A stretch of DNA of 64,000 nucleotides from CANIGN01 sp041391385 (GTDB lineage: Bacteria; Bdellovibrionota; UBA2428), in the NCBI GenBank assembly GCA_041391385.1, contig JAWKOD010000004.1, forward strand, positions 1 to 64,000, in the 5' to 3' direction. Position numbers and translations under genes: made by a program. The notes under the pieces are model-generated. The model saw only the letters and a list, made by a program, of their open reading frames with translations, was not told the DNA's origin and searched no databases. Each line of letters opens with the position of its first letter. The stretch's first letter is position 1. This document shows positions 44,305 through 53,278 of the stretch, piece by piece.

Positions 44305-44895
44305 TTGTCAGCCCGAGAGGCTAAGAGCTATTCTCTAGGTATGAAATTCATCAAAAGCACGCTTCTTTTGGGTATAGTGCTCGCGGCTCCTGCTGGTTTA
44401 ACTTTCTGGGTTCTTGTTCGAGTGATCCGATTTTTTGATGATATTTTTAGTCCTTTGGGTGTGGGGCAATTTCCAGGTATGGGGCTCGTTGTTGCTTTTG
44501 GAGCCTTATTTTTTATTGGTCTACTCGGTAAGACCTTCGCAGGACGTGTTTTAAAAAACTTTGTCGATTGGAGTCTTGAGCAACTTCCTTTCGTTAGGGG
44601 TTTGTATCGACTCTTTAATCAAATTGGAGATGCTTTCTTTTCGGGAAGCTCAAAGTCTTCTTTTAAGAAAGTTGTACAAGTTCCTTTTGGCGCCCCAGGT
44701 GCTGTGAGCATTGCATTTTGGGTGAAAGAAATGGACGACGGAAAGGTTTTAGTTTTTGTGCCTGCAGCTCCGAATCCGACTACGGGGTTTATTTTAAAAT
44801 TTCCCAAGGAAGATGTAGAAGAAGTGTCCATGACTGTAGAGGACGCTTTTAAGGTTATTTTGAGCTGTGGAGCTCTTTTGCCTTCTAAAACATAG
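44305..44895 (+). CDS. DUF502 family membrane protein
   Basis: This 196-residue protein has the DUF502 layout: two TM helices near the N-terminus (LLLGIVLAAPAGLTFWVLVR, then GLVVAFGALFFIGLLG) and a soluble part with LPFVRGLYRLFNQIGDAFF. It ends in PNPTTGFILKF and a short tail. Start is TTG 44305 with AGGAC upstream; ATG 44341 (MKFIKSTLL) is an equally good choice and is closer to the usual start of the family. Confidence 0.8.
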   Translation: MSAREAKSYSLGMKFIKSTLLLGIVLAAPAGLTFWVLVRVIRFFDDIFSPLGVGQFPGMGLVVAFGALFFIGLLGKTFAGRVLKNFVDWSLEQLPFVRGLYRLFNQIGDAFFSGSSKSSFKKVVQVPFGAPGAVSIAFWVKEMDDGKVLVFVPAAPNPTTGFILKFPKEDVEEVSMTVEDAFKVILSCGALLPSKT

Positions 44896-44912
44896 GTGGC
44901 GAAAGATATCTG

Positions 44913-45395
44913 ATGAGCGCGAAAGATAAAGATAAAGAAAAAAAGAACTCTCCTACGATTTTGAATAAAAAAGCGGGCCACGATTACCATATTTTAAAAA
45001 AGTTTGAGGCTGGTATTGAGCTCAAAGGGAGCGAAGTGAAGTCTTGCCGAGAGGGTAAAGTGCAGCTTGTTGACTCTTATGCAAGTTTTGAGCGTGGAGA
45101 GTTGTTTCTTCACAAGGCGCATATTTCTGAATTTAAGCAGTCAGGTCCTTATTTTAATCATTTAGCTACGCGCAAGCGTAAGCTGCTCTTGCACCGCCAA
45201 GAGTTAAATAAGCTTGAAAATGAGCTCAAAACCTCAGGGCAAACTCTTGTTCCCACGAAAGTTTATTTTGTAAAAGGTCATGTCAAGGTAGAGATTGGTC
45301 TTGCGAAGGGGAAAAAGGCCTTTGATAAGCGAGAGACGATTAAGAAAAAAGACGAGAAACGTCGCATAGACCAGGCCATCAAGCAAAGACGCTAG
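44913..45395 (+). CDS. smpB: SsrA-binding protein
   Basis: This 160-residue protein carries the SmpB hallmarks: NKKAGHDYHILKKFEAGIEL, GSEVKSCREGKVQLVDSYA, and a basic C-terminal tail (KGKKAFDKRETIKKKDEKRR). SmpB binds tmRNA and delivers it to stalled ribosomes. The tmRNA gene itself is not visible in the window. It is the last gene of the oxidoreductase-DUF502-smpB run. Confidence 0.95.
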   Translation: MSAKDKDKEKKNSPTILNKKAGHDYHILKKFEAGIELKGSEVKSCREGKVQLVDSYASFERGELFLHKAHISEFKQSGPYFNHLATRKRKLLLHRQELNKLENELKTSGQTLVPTKVYFVKGHVKVEIGLAKGKKAFDKRETIKKKDEKRRIDQAIKQRR

Positions 45396-45463
45396 GCGTT
45401 ATCCCGATTGCTTTGTAGACTTTGCTCGACGCGCAACTAAGGCTGAGTTAATTTGGCTGCGAG

Positions 45464-45949
45464 ATGTCTGTAAAATATCCTCGTAATTCTTGGAAGCAAC
45501 GCCTGTACGTTCCAGAAATTCTCCGTGGCTTAATGCTCACACTTAAGTTTTTGTTTCGTAAAAAATCAACTCTTCAGTATCCCGAGCAAAAACACACTTT
45601 GCCTGTAGGGTATCGAGGAGTTCCACGACTCATTTTAGGTAACGATGGAAACGAGCGTTGTGTTGCCTGTAAGCTTTGCGAAGTTGTATGTCCTCCCGTA
45701 GCTATTTATATCGAAGCGGAAGAAGGCCCAGATCAAAATTATAAAGAACGTCGTCCGAAAGTTTTCCAAATTGATTACGGTCGTTGTATCAACTGTGGGT
45801 TTTGTGAAGAAGCTTGTCCTGTTGAGGCTATTGAAATGAGTCAGACGGTTGAAATTGTAGGCGAGAGTAGAGAGTCACTTGTTTATCAAAAAGAGCAATT
45901 GCTTTCGGTTCCATCTGATCCACGTAAGCCTCAATTGCGTGGCCTGTAA
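45464..45949 (+). CDS. nuoI: NADH-quinone oxidoreductase subunit I-like ferredoxin
   Basis: This 161-residue protein has two [4Fe-4S] sites: CVACKLCEVVCPP and CINCGFCEEACPV. The spacing and the YRGVPRL segment upstream are those of NuoI, which passes electrons along the peripheral arm of complex I. The rest of the nuo operon is not adjacent, so it is either a lone copy or the genes are dispersed in this genome. Confidence 0.88.
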   Translation: MSVKYPRNSWKQRLYVPEILRGLMLTLKFLFRKKSTLQYPEQKHTLPVGYRGVPRLILGNDGNERCVACKLCEVVCPPVAIYIEAEEGPDQNYKERRPKVFQIDYGRCINCGFCEEACPVEAIEMSQTVEIVGESRESLVYQKEQLLSVPSDPRKPQLRGL

Positions 45950-46082
45950 TAGGTTTTAGAATAATCTGACAAGCTATCGTCAAAATTTTACTTAACATCG
46001 CTGAGTCATACTCTTGGCTTAAATCATCTTACGAACAAGATTCCGTCACATAGCATGTGCATTCTCTATTTGAATAAATGAG

Positions 46083-47288
46083 ATGAAGTCTTCATTAACA
46101 ACAATTTTTATGTCTGTAATTTTTTCCTCTACTGTGTTTGCTGCTCCTGCAGCTAAAAGCTTTATCCTTTCTGATAAGGAATTGTTAGATGAAGCAAACA
46201 TTAAACCTCTGTATATAGACGAGGCCACTGGGATTGCCATGGCTAAGATCAGTTCCTTGCAGCAGACAATACTCCTCAGAAAAAGCCATGAAAAAGGTCG
46301 TTGCGGTGGTTTTGAACTTTTGTCTGACGACGCAACTCAAAAAGATTTAGATCATGCTGTTTCTTTAATAAATGCACGTAGAGCAATAGATAACAAAGAA
46401 ATGAAAAAGGGTTTTCGGGCTCTTGAAGCAAGATCAAGTGTATCGGAGGCAATCGCTGATGTAAGCGAAGCTAAGATTAAAGAGTGGGTAGATTGGTTGT
46501 CTTCTTTTGAATCTCGATATCACAAAGGGCCAACTCCCAATAAACACGTTGAAGCGCTTCAGGCAAAACTTGATGAAGAACTTAAGGCTTACCCTGAGTT
46601 GGGCGCTACGACTTCGCTTGTGTCTCACGTTAAGACAACTCAAAAAACACTCCGACTTACAATTCCTGGAAAATCAAAAGCAGATGAAATTGTTGGGATG
46701 GGAGCTCACTTAGACTCTATTACTTCTAGTTTTATTGGATTTCCGACAGGGGGCCGATCACCTGGATCTGACGATGACGCCTCTGGATCTGCAAGTATTC
46801 TCGAAGCATTGAGACATATTCTAAAACAAGCGCCTTATGAGAGAACTTTGGAGTTCTACTGGTACGCAGGTGAAGAAGCAGGACTTTTGGGTTCTGCTGA
46901 ACTTGCTCAAAGTTATAAGAGTGAAGGAAGAAAAATGGCTGGAGTGCTTCAGTTAGATATGACGCTTTATCCTGGAAGTGGTTCTGGAAATATCGCGAGT
47001 ATAAACGATTATACTTCGCCCGAGATGAGAGCCATGTTGCTAGAGTTTAACCGTCTATATCTTGGTGTGAATATTATCGACGACAAGTGTGGGTATGCCT
47101 GTAGTGACCATGCCTCGTGGTACAAAAACGGATATCCTACTTTGATGCCGACTGAGGCGACTTTTCATCAGATGAATAAAAAAATTCACTCTAAGGATGA
47201 TGTTGTAAACTCTTCTTCGAGTTTTGAACACGCTGCGATCTTTAGTAAAATCGCAATTGCATTTGCTTCTCACCTAGGAAATCCCTAG
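46083..47288 (+). CDS. M28-family zinc aminopeptidase, exported
   Basis: This is a 401-residue protein with a signal peptide (TTIFMSVIFSSTVFAAP) and an N-terminal propeptide-like part. The M28 catalytic domain has zinc ligands in MGAHLDS, DDDASGSA, AGEEAGLLG, LQLDM and KKIHSKDD. It is likely a secreted leucyl-type aminopeptidase that digests peptides outside the cell. The stop codon lies in the terminator hairpin (47266-47296). Confidence 0.9.
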   Translation: MKSSLTTIFMSVIFSSTVFAAPAAKSFILSDKELLDEANIKPLYIDEATGIAMAKISSLQQTILLRKSHEKGRCGGFELLSDDATQKDLDHAVSLINARRAIDNKEMKKGFRALEARSSVSEAIADVSEAKIKEWVDWLSSFESRYHKGPTPNKHVEALQAKLDEELKAYPELGATTSLVSHVKTTQKTLRLTIPGKSKADEIVGMGAHLDSITSSFIGFPTGGRSPGSDDDASGSASILEALRHILKQAPYERTLEFYWYAGEEAGLLGSAELAQSYKSEGRKMAGVLQLDMTLYPGSGSGNIASINDYTSPEMRAMLLEFNRLYLGVNIIDDKCGYACSDHASWYKNGYPTLMPTEATFHQMNKKIHSKDDVVNSSSSFEHAAIFSKIAIAFASHLGNP

Positions 47289-47296
47289 GCGAGAAG
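47266..47296 (+). terminator. Hairpin overlapping the M28 peptidase stop
   Basis: A 13-bp inverted repeat with one mismatch, CTTCTCACCTAGG / CCTAGGCGAGAAG, has a five-base loop. It holds the last codons and the TAG stop of the peptidase gene, followed by TCTTTGTTG. Confidence 0.6.
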
Positions 47297-47401
47297 TCTT
47301 TGTTGACTTAGAAAACTAATTTAGCGACACGTAACTTCGCCAGAACTAGCAATACTTTTGCCATCTTTGATTTTACGCGGGCTCCATTGTATTTGTTGCC
47401 C

Positions 47402-48199
47402 TTAAAGGTAGGCCTCAGATGGGCCATTGGTCATGGGTTTAATATCTTTGTCTTTTGCGCTCATTTGAACAGCCGTGTTGCAGCCATTGAAGGTATTATC
47501 TACAACTTCGCCCGATGTATTGGGTTTGAATCGAACGCAACGCTCACCACCGACAAACACGTTGTCATAGATTTTGATATCTTTTCCAAAGTTAACTTGA
47601 ATGGTTTTATCCCATTTCGATTTGCTAGGTGTGGCAATCAGAACAGAGTCTTTAATGGTAATGTTAGATCCGCCAGGTGTGCCGATGGTGATCATGTCTT
47701 CGCAGGCGTGACCATAAATGTTGTCGAGAACAACGTTCTTGGGGCCTTTTTTGCTACAAAGGTTACCCTGACCACTCCCGCAACTCGCAACGTGAATCGG
47801 GTCACCAAGACCTTTAGACCCATGTGTTTTACCATCTCCAATATAGGCAAAGTTCTTTACGGTGACGTCAGAAGCTTCGATGCGAAGAATTTGAGGGCCA
47901 TTTTCTTTTTCTGCGGTACAGCTCCAGGATTTCCCCTTCCAGATGTGAAGTACGTTTTTAAAGTCATAAACACCTGCTTTGTTGATAACGATAGTGCTCG
48001 TGACACTTTTGGTTCCGTTAAATTTTGATGTCTTAAAAAGATCAGAAAAGGATCCAAACTTAAGCTTTGCATCTGAATTCGAAGACCCGTTTCCGCCGTC
48101 AGAAGGGCTAGAGGGGGCCTTTGCGCCACTTGCCCATATGTTTGTTGTTAAAAGTGCTGCTGCGAGCAACATGGTTTTTGTGTAACGTACTGAAATCAT
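47402..48199 (-). CDS. Pectate lyase-like (PL3-type) right-handed beta-helix protein, frameshifted C-terminus
   Basis: This 265-residue protein has a signal peptide (LLAAALLTTNIWASG), a Ser/Gly linker and a pectate lyase fold with strand repeats. ILRIEASDVTVKNFAYIGDG is followed by CEDMITIGTPGGSNITIKDS, TIQVNFGKDIKIYDNVFVGG, RCVRFKP and VVDNTFNGC. The stop at 47402 appears to be a frameshift. If one extra A (47404-47406) is removed and one A added near 47371-47374 (plus-strand run), the frame continues GNKYNGARVKIKDG to a stop at 47321-47323 (VTCR end). Two small indels in homopolymers suggest recent damage or sequence error. Confidence 0.75.
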   Translation of the reverse strand: MISVRYTKTMLLAAALLTTNIWASGAKAPSSPSDGGNGSSNSDAKLKFGSFSDLFKTSKFNGTKSVTSTIVINKAGVYDFKNVLHIWKGKSWSCTAEKENGPQILRIEASDVTVKNFAYIGDGKTHGSKGLGDPIHVASCGSGQGNLCSKKGPKNVVLDNIYGHACEDMITIGTPGGSNITIKDSVLIATPSKSKWDKTIQVNFGKDIKIYDNVFVGGERCVRFKPNTSGEVVDNTFNGCNTAVQMSAKDKDIKPMTNGPSEAYL

Positions 48200-48310
48200 T
48201 ATAGTAACTCCTATTTTCTAGTTTTTTTATCCGGAGCTACATACAACTGTTCCTCTATGTTCGACGAACGCGAACAGATCTTGAATGAATACTGTGTTAA
48301 CTGAGTCGAT

Positions 48311-49972
48311 TTGAGCGGGGCGTCTGTTCAAAACGGATTAGAGTTTGTTTTAGGAGCGCAATGTCATTATAAAATAGCTGTGCCTTACGCGCGCCAGTAC
48401 AAATACATTTCTCTGTTAATTGTTCTCATCGCATATATCTGGGGAGCAGGTCAGGTACAGATTCCTAAAATTGGCGACGAAGTTCTTTACTTACAAATTG
48501 CTCGTGTAACAGGAGAGTCTCCGACACTCCTTCCTTTGAAGTATGAAGGCGGTGTTTTAAACACCAAGCCACCACTTTTATACTGGTTGGGCATTGCGAG
48601 TACTCAGGTCTTTGGAAAAAGCCTCTTTGCTTATCGTTTACCCGTACTGTTAGTAACTTTTTTAAGTGCGTGGGTTGTTTTCTTGCTCGCATTATCTTTT
48701 TTAAAAAATGAGACAGAAGCTGTTTGGGCCACAACTGCCTATATGGGTTTTATTTCTACCTTTCAGCATGGGAGGCCTTTTTTAGTAAATTCCTTTGAGG
48801 TTTTGTTTTTACTACTTCCACTTCTCTTCTTTTATAAAAGACCGCGTCTTAATCTGCTTAACTGGATGGTGTGTGCTCTGAGCTGGGGTGCTGTTTCATG
48901 GAGTAAAAGTTTTGCTCTTATTGCTGTTGGTTGTTTTTCCCTCACATGGGCGAGTTTTTATCTTTTTGAGACTAAGTGGCCCAAAAGGCTTTTGTTTTTT
49001 GGGAGCGCTGCCCTCGTAAGTTTATGTATTTTTGCTTTATGGTTTGCTTTTGATCCAGACCCGCGTCTTCTTTTTCAGCAATTTATCATTGGCGAAAATG
49101 CAGTAAAGTTTAAGGGCTATTCTCAGTACTTCTCAGGCCTCTTTATGGGGTCATATACTCTTTTTCGTATTTGGTTAGGCCCCTTGGCGAATGCTGGCCT
49201 CTTTACTCTCCCAGTTGTGGCACTTTTTATTTTGTTTTTTAACAAGAGAAAGAAAATACTTCATGCCGATAAAGCGTTCTTGTTTTTTATTTTAGCATTT
49301 TTAATTTTTTATTCCCTGCCCACTCAAAGACAAGAAAACTACTTACTTCCTCTTATGGGAGTCTTAGCAGTTCTTTTAGCAAAGTACAGAGAAGTGCTTT
49401 CTCCAACTTTTTGGAAAGTTTCAATTAAACTAACAGATGCTATTTTTATTTTACTTAGTTTAGCGCCTGTTGTTTTGTCTCTTTGGGGAGATATGAGTTT
49501 TGCCGCTAAGTTCTTTTGGGTTTTAAGCATTGTGGCTTTTCCTTTTCTTTATTTTGTTTGGGACGCTAAAAACTCTTATCCCTTACTTGTTTTGCTGTGT
49601 TTTATACAGCTCACAAACTTCTCAGATCCTTTCAATAAAAAATTCGATACGTTTAGAGTACAGTCAGCAGAGCTATGGGTACCGAGTCGAAAGTTAGCTC
49701 AACATGAGAGGTTTCGTTTTATAGCGCCTCATTCTATTCCACGTTCTTATCTTCCGGGTGAGGAAGTCAGTGCAAAGTGCGAAGAGCTTATGCCTGGGGA
49801 GTTTATTGTTGTCGAAGAGGGGGATTTGGCTAAGTGCAGTAGGAGTTATGAAACTTTAGAGACAATTTTAGACTTTAAGACTCGGCAGACTTTTGCAGAG
49901 TTATTGCAAATAGCGCGAGGAAAAAAAGAGTATCTGATTCGAAAACTTTACCTGCTTAAAATAAAAAGCTAA
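48311..49972 (+). CDS. ArnT-like membrane glycosyltransferase
   Basis: This 553-residue protein has about ten to twelve TM helices (residues ~35-440). The first large loop has GDEVLYLQIARVT, the DE(x)YxxIA motif of lipid-linked sugar transferases, and NTKPPLLYWLG. These resemble ArnT (4-amino-4-deoxyarabinose to lipid A) and PMT-type enzymes. The precise donor is not known. The frame is open from TTG 48311; an in-frame GTG at 48380 may be the true start (PYARQYKYISLLI). Confidence 0.85.
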   Translation: MSGASVQNGLEFVLGAQCHYKIAVPYARQYKYISLLIVLIAYIWGAGQVQIPKIGDEVLYLQIARVTGESPTLLPLKYEGGVLNTKPPLLYWLGIASTQVFGKSLFAYRLPVLLVTFLSAWVVFLLALSFLKNETEAVWATTAYMGFISTFQHGRPFLVNSFEVLFLLLPLLFFYKRPRLNLLNWMVCALSWGAVSWSKSFALIAVGCFSLTWASFYLFETKWPKRLLFFGSAALVSLCIFALWFAFDPDPRLLFQQFIIGENAVKFKGYSQYFSGLFMGSYTLFRIWLGPLANAGLFTLPVVALFILFFNKRKKILHADKAFLFFILAFLIFYSLPTQRQENYLLPLMGVLAVLLAKYREVLSPTFWKVSIKLTDAIFILLSLAPVVLSLWGDMSFAAKFFWVLSIVAFPFLYFVWDAKNSYPLLVLLCFIQLTNFSDPFNKKFDTFRVQSAELWVPSRKLAQHERFRFIAPHSIPRSYLPGEEVSAKCEELMPGEFIVVEEGDLAKCSRSYETLETILDFKTRQTFAELLQIARGKKEYLIRKLYLLKIKS

Positions 49973-50053
49973 CTAATTTCAGACCCTTAGCCCTCCTCTA
50001 AGCCTTTTTATTTCGATTTAAGTGTTGTGTTCCGTGAATCTGTTATTTAAAGA

Positions 50054-50650
50054 GTGCAAATGCCTCGTTTTTTTGTGATTGCTCTCAATATAATTTTGTT
50101 GGGATTGGCGTCTGGGCTTGTTTCTAAGCCGCAGCTAAAGCAAGTAGCGCGTGAAAAAACAAAGCTAGAGGATTTTTTTGAGTACCAGTATTATTTGGGG
50201 GATTTTTCTGACCTTTTAGTAAGTAGCCTTCTCGGGCAGAATTTGCAGTATGAGGGACAAAGCGCTGCATGGAGCTGCAATTTAGAATTTGGAATTCCTC
50301 CAACTCACTATAAGCATTGGATTCATGGCGTAGATATGTATTGTGAAAAGGACGGTACGGCTTTGATCTTTCCCTTAGGTGAGGGAGAGTTTAGTCGTGC
50401 TTATACCAAAGGACGCTTATTGATAAAGGGTGATGCGGCCCAGTTCTTACTGAGAGTGCTTGAAAAAAATTCTGACGATGAAAGTGTTGAGAGTCCAGTA
50501 AGCGAACGTTTGGTCGCATGGGGGCCTTCTCGGACAATGGAAATATATACCTTGAGAAGATTTAATAGAGAAGCCAACTTAAAGTTAAGCGTTGAGTGTT
50601 ATAAGGATGCAGCGAGTGGAAACTTGCATTCTTGTGCTTTATCTCTTTAA
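50054..50650 (+). CDS. Exported hypothetical protein
   Basis: This is a 198-residue protein. The start is GTG 50054; ATG 50060 is also possible. A short N-terminal hydrophobic segment (FFVIALNIILLGLASGLV) is a signal or anchor. The rest has an acidic, aromatic-rich patch (LEDFFEYQYYLGDFSDLLVS) and four cysteines. I recognise no family. Confidence 0.55.
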   Translation: MQMPRFFVIALNIILLGLASGLVSKPQLKQVAREKTKLEDFFEYQYYLGDFSDLLVSSLLGQNLQYEGQSAAWSCNLEFGIPPTHYKHWIHGVDMYCEKDGTALIFPLGEGEFSRAYTKGRLLIKGDAAQFLLRVLEKNSDDESVESPVSERLVAWGPSRTMEIYTLRRFNREANLKLSVECYKDAASGNLHSCALSL

Positions 50651-50726
50651 AGTCGTTCTAGTTAAAAGAATTAAGCCTTTACAAATTTTTCATAAAACTT
50701 TTTAAATTTTCACTAAGAATGCTTCA

Positions 50727-51485
50727 ATGGCGTTCAATAAAAATAAAAACATCTTAGCTCGATTTTGCGTAATTTTTTCAATGACACTTTCTACATTGGG
50801 ATTTTCACTTCGACTTCATTATCAACTTGGCTCTAAACCTACAAATTATAAAAATGCTGATTTTGTGGTGGTCGACCTCTTTGATACAAGTGCCTCATCT
50901 GTTCAGGCTATTCAAAAAGCAGGCAAATTCGTCATTTGTTATATGAGTGCTGGCACAGCCGAAAAATGGCGATCAGACTTTAAGTCCTTCCCTAAAAAAG
51001 TAGTTGGTAAAAAGATGGTGGATTGGGATGGTGAGTATTGGCTAGATATTCGAAGTTCAGAAGTTATGAAGGTTCAAAAGAAGCGCTTAGATCTCGCAGT
51101 GAAAAAGGGGTGCGATGGAGTCGACCCAGACAACGTAGATGGATATCAGAATAAGACAGGCTTTCCTCTAAAATCATCGCATCAGGTTTCATATTTAAAA
51201 AATCTTGCAAAAGAAGCTCGTGCTCGTGGTCTTGAAATCGGATTAAAAAATGCAACAGACTTAGCAAGCGGTCTTGTAAAAGACTTTGATTGGATCATTA
51301 TTGAAGAATGCTACAAGTATAAGGAATGTTCTCGATACAGCGCTTTTCCTAAAGCAAAAAAGCCATCCTTTATTATTGAGTACACAAAATTTTCTCAATC
51401 AAAATGTAACGATGCTAAAAAGAATGGCTTTGATCTTATGTTTGCTAATCTGGCCCTGAAGGGACCATTTAAATATTGTAACTAA
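50727..51485 (+). CDS. GH114-like glycoside hydrolase, exported
   Basis: This 252-residue protein has a signal peptide. The GH114 (endo-alpha-1,4-polygalactosaminidase-like) core carries DFVVVDLFDTSASS, KFVICYMSAGTAEKWRSD, GEYWLDIRSSEVMKVQKKRL, then CDGVDPDNVDGYQNKTGFPL and GLEIGLKNA. The conserved aspartates of this TIM-barrel family are present. Substrates are galactosaminoglycan-type polymers found in biofilms and fungal walls; the exact one is not known here. It converges with mscL, with a hairpin between. Confidence 0.85.
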   Translation: MAFNKNKNILARFCVIFSMTLSTLGFSLRLHYQLGSKPTNYKNADFVVVDLFDTSASSVQAIQKAGKFVICYMSAGTAEKWRSDFKSFPKKVVGKKMVDWDGEYWLDIRSSEVMKVQKKRLDLAVKKGCDGVDPDNVDGYQNKTGFPLKSSHQVSYLKNLAKEARARGLEIGLKNATDLASGLVKDFDWIIIEECYKYKECSRYSAFPKAKKPSFIIEYTKFSQSKCNDAKKNGFDLMFANLALKGPFKYCN

Positions 51486-51498
51486 TCCAGAGTGAATC

Positions 51499-51530
51499 GG
51501 CTCAGACAAACAAGAATCTTTATCTGAGCC
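51499..51530. terminator. Bidirectional hairpin between the GH114-like gene and mscL
   Basis: An 8-bp stem, GGCTCAGA / TCTGAGCC, with a 16-base loop lies between the two converging genes. No T-tract is present on the plus strand, so its strength as a terminator is uncertain. Confidence 0.5.
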
Positions 51531-51543
51531 ACAAATCAAGTTC

Positions 51544-51963
51544 TTATTTCTTTAAGCTGTCTCTTATCTCACGTAATAACTGAATATCTTCAGGTGTTGG
51601 AGCGGGAGCAGCAGGTGCTGCGGGTTTGGGCTTTGAGGCTGCATTTACAAGTTTAATGATCATGAAGACGCAAAAAGCTACGATCAAAAAATTCACAACA
51701 TTTTGAATGAAGTTTCCGTAGGGTAAAATGGCAGCGCCAGCTTTTTTTGCCTCTACTATACTTTCGTATTCGGTGTCGCTAAAGTTCAGATAGAGATTTG
51801 TGAAGCTGACTCCACCCATAAAGCGGCCAACAATAGGCATGATGACGTCGTCCACCATGGACTTAACAATAGAGCCAAAGGCTCCTCCAATGATAACACC
51901 AACAGCTAGATCGAGGACGTTACCTTTCATTGCAAATTCTTTGAATTCTTTCACGAATGACAT
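51544..51963 (-). CDS. mscL: Large-conductance mechanosensitive channel
   Basis: This 139-residue protein has FVKEFKEFAMKGNVLDLAVG, followed by VIIGGAFGSIVKSMVDDVIM with the pore-lining Gly/Ala pattern. A second TM helix (FLIVAFCVFMIIKLV) and a C-terminal bundle (IQLLREIRDSL) follow. MscL opens under hypo-osmotic shock. It is divergent from the Zrg-type gene with only 37 bp between the starts, so one promoter must lie inside a coding region or they share a site. Confidence 0.95.
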   Translation of the reverse strand: MSFVKEFKEFAMKGNVLDLAVGVIIGGAFGSIVKSMVDDVIMPIVGRFMGGVSFTNLYLNFSDTEYESIVEAKKAGAAILPYGNFIQNVVNFLIVAFCVFMIIKLVNAASKPKPAAPAAPAPTPEDIQLLREIRDSLKK

Positions 51964-52000
51964 ATTTTCTCCTTAGGGATTTATATGCTAAAAATAAAGC

Positions 52001-52603
52001 ATGAAGAAGCCAAGAGAAATAACGCTTAGAGCCATGTATTTAAATTTCCTTTTTCTTTTTTCGGTGGGTTTCTTTCCTCCTGCTGTGGCTGCAGATGCGG
52101 CAAAAGCTCCAGCAGCTAAAAAAAGCTTAGCCCCTCATGTACATGGTGAGGGCAATTTGAAGTTTGTTTTTGATCTAGAGAAGAACGTTGCAGAGCTTTC
52201 TTTTGAGTTTCCAGCAGTTCAAGTTTTAGGTTTTGAACATAAGCCAGTTACTCAGTCTGAGATAAGTATTTATAACCAAACTCAAGTGATGTTGAACGAG
52301 CCTAAGAGTCTCTTCTTACTTCTTTTAAAGAAAAACGAAAAAAGCGGCTGTGTTTTTGGTAAGTCTTCAATGAGTGTTCCTTTTAATGATAAAAAGGGCG
52401 CTAAGGCACACGATCACGGCGACCATCAGGACTACGAATTGCAATACAAGCTTACCTGTAAGAATTTAAAGGCTGTAAGAGGTCTTCGAATCTCAGCGTT
52501 TAAAGTGTTGTTTAACTTTGAAAAACTTAAAGTAGAGGGGCTCGTTGGTTCTAAGCCCTATTCCTTGGTTCTCACTCAGTCAAAAGATGAGTTTGAATTT
52601 TAA
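52001..52603 (+). CDS. DUF2796/ZrgA-like zinc-binding periplasmic protein
   Basis: This 200-residue protein has a signal peptide. It then shows the DUF2796 pattern APHVHGEGNLKFVFDLE, FEFPAVQVLGFEHKPVT, and a His-rich loop (KAHDHGDHQDYE) in the second half. ZrgA of Vibrio cholerae has this domain and helps zinc uptake. The gene heads a run of four: DUF2796, ABC ATPase, permease and DUF3299, the same kinds of components as Zrg systems. The family is quite sure; zinc specificity is by analogy. Confidence 0.85.
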   Translation: MKKPREITLRAMYLNFLFLFSVGFFPPAVAADAAKAPAAKKSLAPHVHGEGNLKFVFDLEKNVAELSFEFPAVQVLGFEHKPVTQSEISIYNQTQVMLNEPKSLFLLLLKKNEKSGCVFGKSSMSVPFNDKKGAKAHDHGDHQDYELQYKLTCKNLKAVRGLRISAFKVLFNFEKLKVEGLVGSKPYSLVLTQSKDEFEF

Positions 52604-52609
52604 AATTTC

Positions 52610-53278
52610 ATGCTGTTTCAAATCAATAGCTTAAGTTTTAGCTATCCGGGAAATACGAGCCCGGTGCTTGCTGTTGATAGTTTTGAATTACGAGAAGCGG
52701 AAAGGGTTTTTGTTCAGGGCAGAAGTGGGTCTGGGAAAAGTACCTTCTTAAATCTTTTAGCTGGAGTTTTGCTTTCGCCACCCAATACAATTTTTTATAA
52801 AGGCCAAGATTACTCCATGTTGAAACCTGCTCAAAGGGATCGGCTTCGAGCAAGCGATATGGGTATTGTCTTTCAGCAATTTAATCTTTTGCCTTTTTTA
52901 AGTGCAGAGGAAAATGTGCTTTTGCCCTTTTTATTTATTAAACAAGACACACTCATTGCTTCTTTAAGAGAAAGGGCGGCTGAGTTATTTGCGCATTTAA
53001 AGTTAACAAAGTCACAATTGGAAAAACCCGTTTACGAGCTCAGTGTTGGTCAACAGCAGCGGGTTGCAGTTGTCAGGGCTCTTATTCATAAGCCAAAACT
53101 CATACTGGCTGATGAGCCTACCTCTAGTCTTGATACGGAGGTAAGGGATGACTTTATTCGTCTCTTGCTCCAAGAGTCAGAGACTATTGGAGCGGCAGTT
53201 GTTTTTGTAAGCCACGACCCAGGACTCGAAAGGCATTTTACAAAGACATTGCATCTTAAGCAGGTGAAGCAACAATGA
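52610..53278 (+). CDS. ABC transporter ATP-binding protein (MacB/LolD type)
   Basis: This is a 222-residue ATPase with Walker A GRSGSGKST, Q-loop IVFQQFNLLPF, signature LSVGQQQRVAV, Walker B LILADEPTSSLD and the switch His in FVSHD. It is nearest to MacB/LolD-type ATPases that serve a single permease. It works with the adjoining permease (ATGA overlap) in the Zrg-type run. Confidence 0.93.
   Translation: MLFQINSLSFSYPGNTSPVLAVDSFELREAERVFVQGRSGSGKSTFLNLLAGVLLSPPNTIFYKGQDYSMLKPAQRDRLRASDMGIVFQQFNLLPFLSAEENVLLPFLFIKQDTLIASLRERAAELFAHLKLTKSQLEKPVYELSVGQQQRVAVVRALIHKPKLILADEPTSSLDTEVRDDFIRLLLQESETIGAAVVFVSHDPGLERHFTKTLHLKQVKQQ

Noticed and set aside
45393..45410. TAGGCGTT at the smpB stop as a third copy of the palindromic element
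   Set aside because: Only eight bases match and there is no second arm or shared inner block.
47387..48028. 213-codon plus-strand frame opposite the pectate-lyase-like gene
   Set aside because: No domain or signal peptide; the minus strand has a signal peptide and beta-helix repeats.
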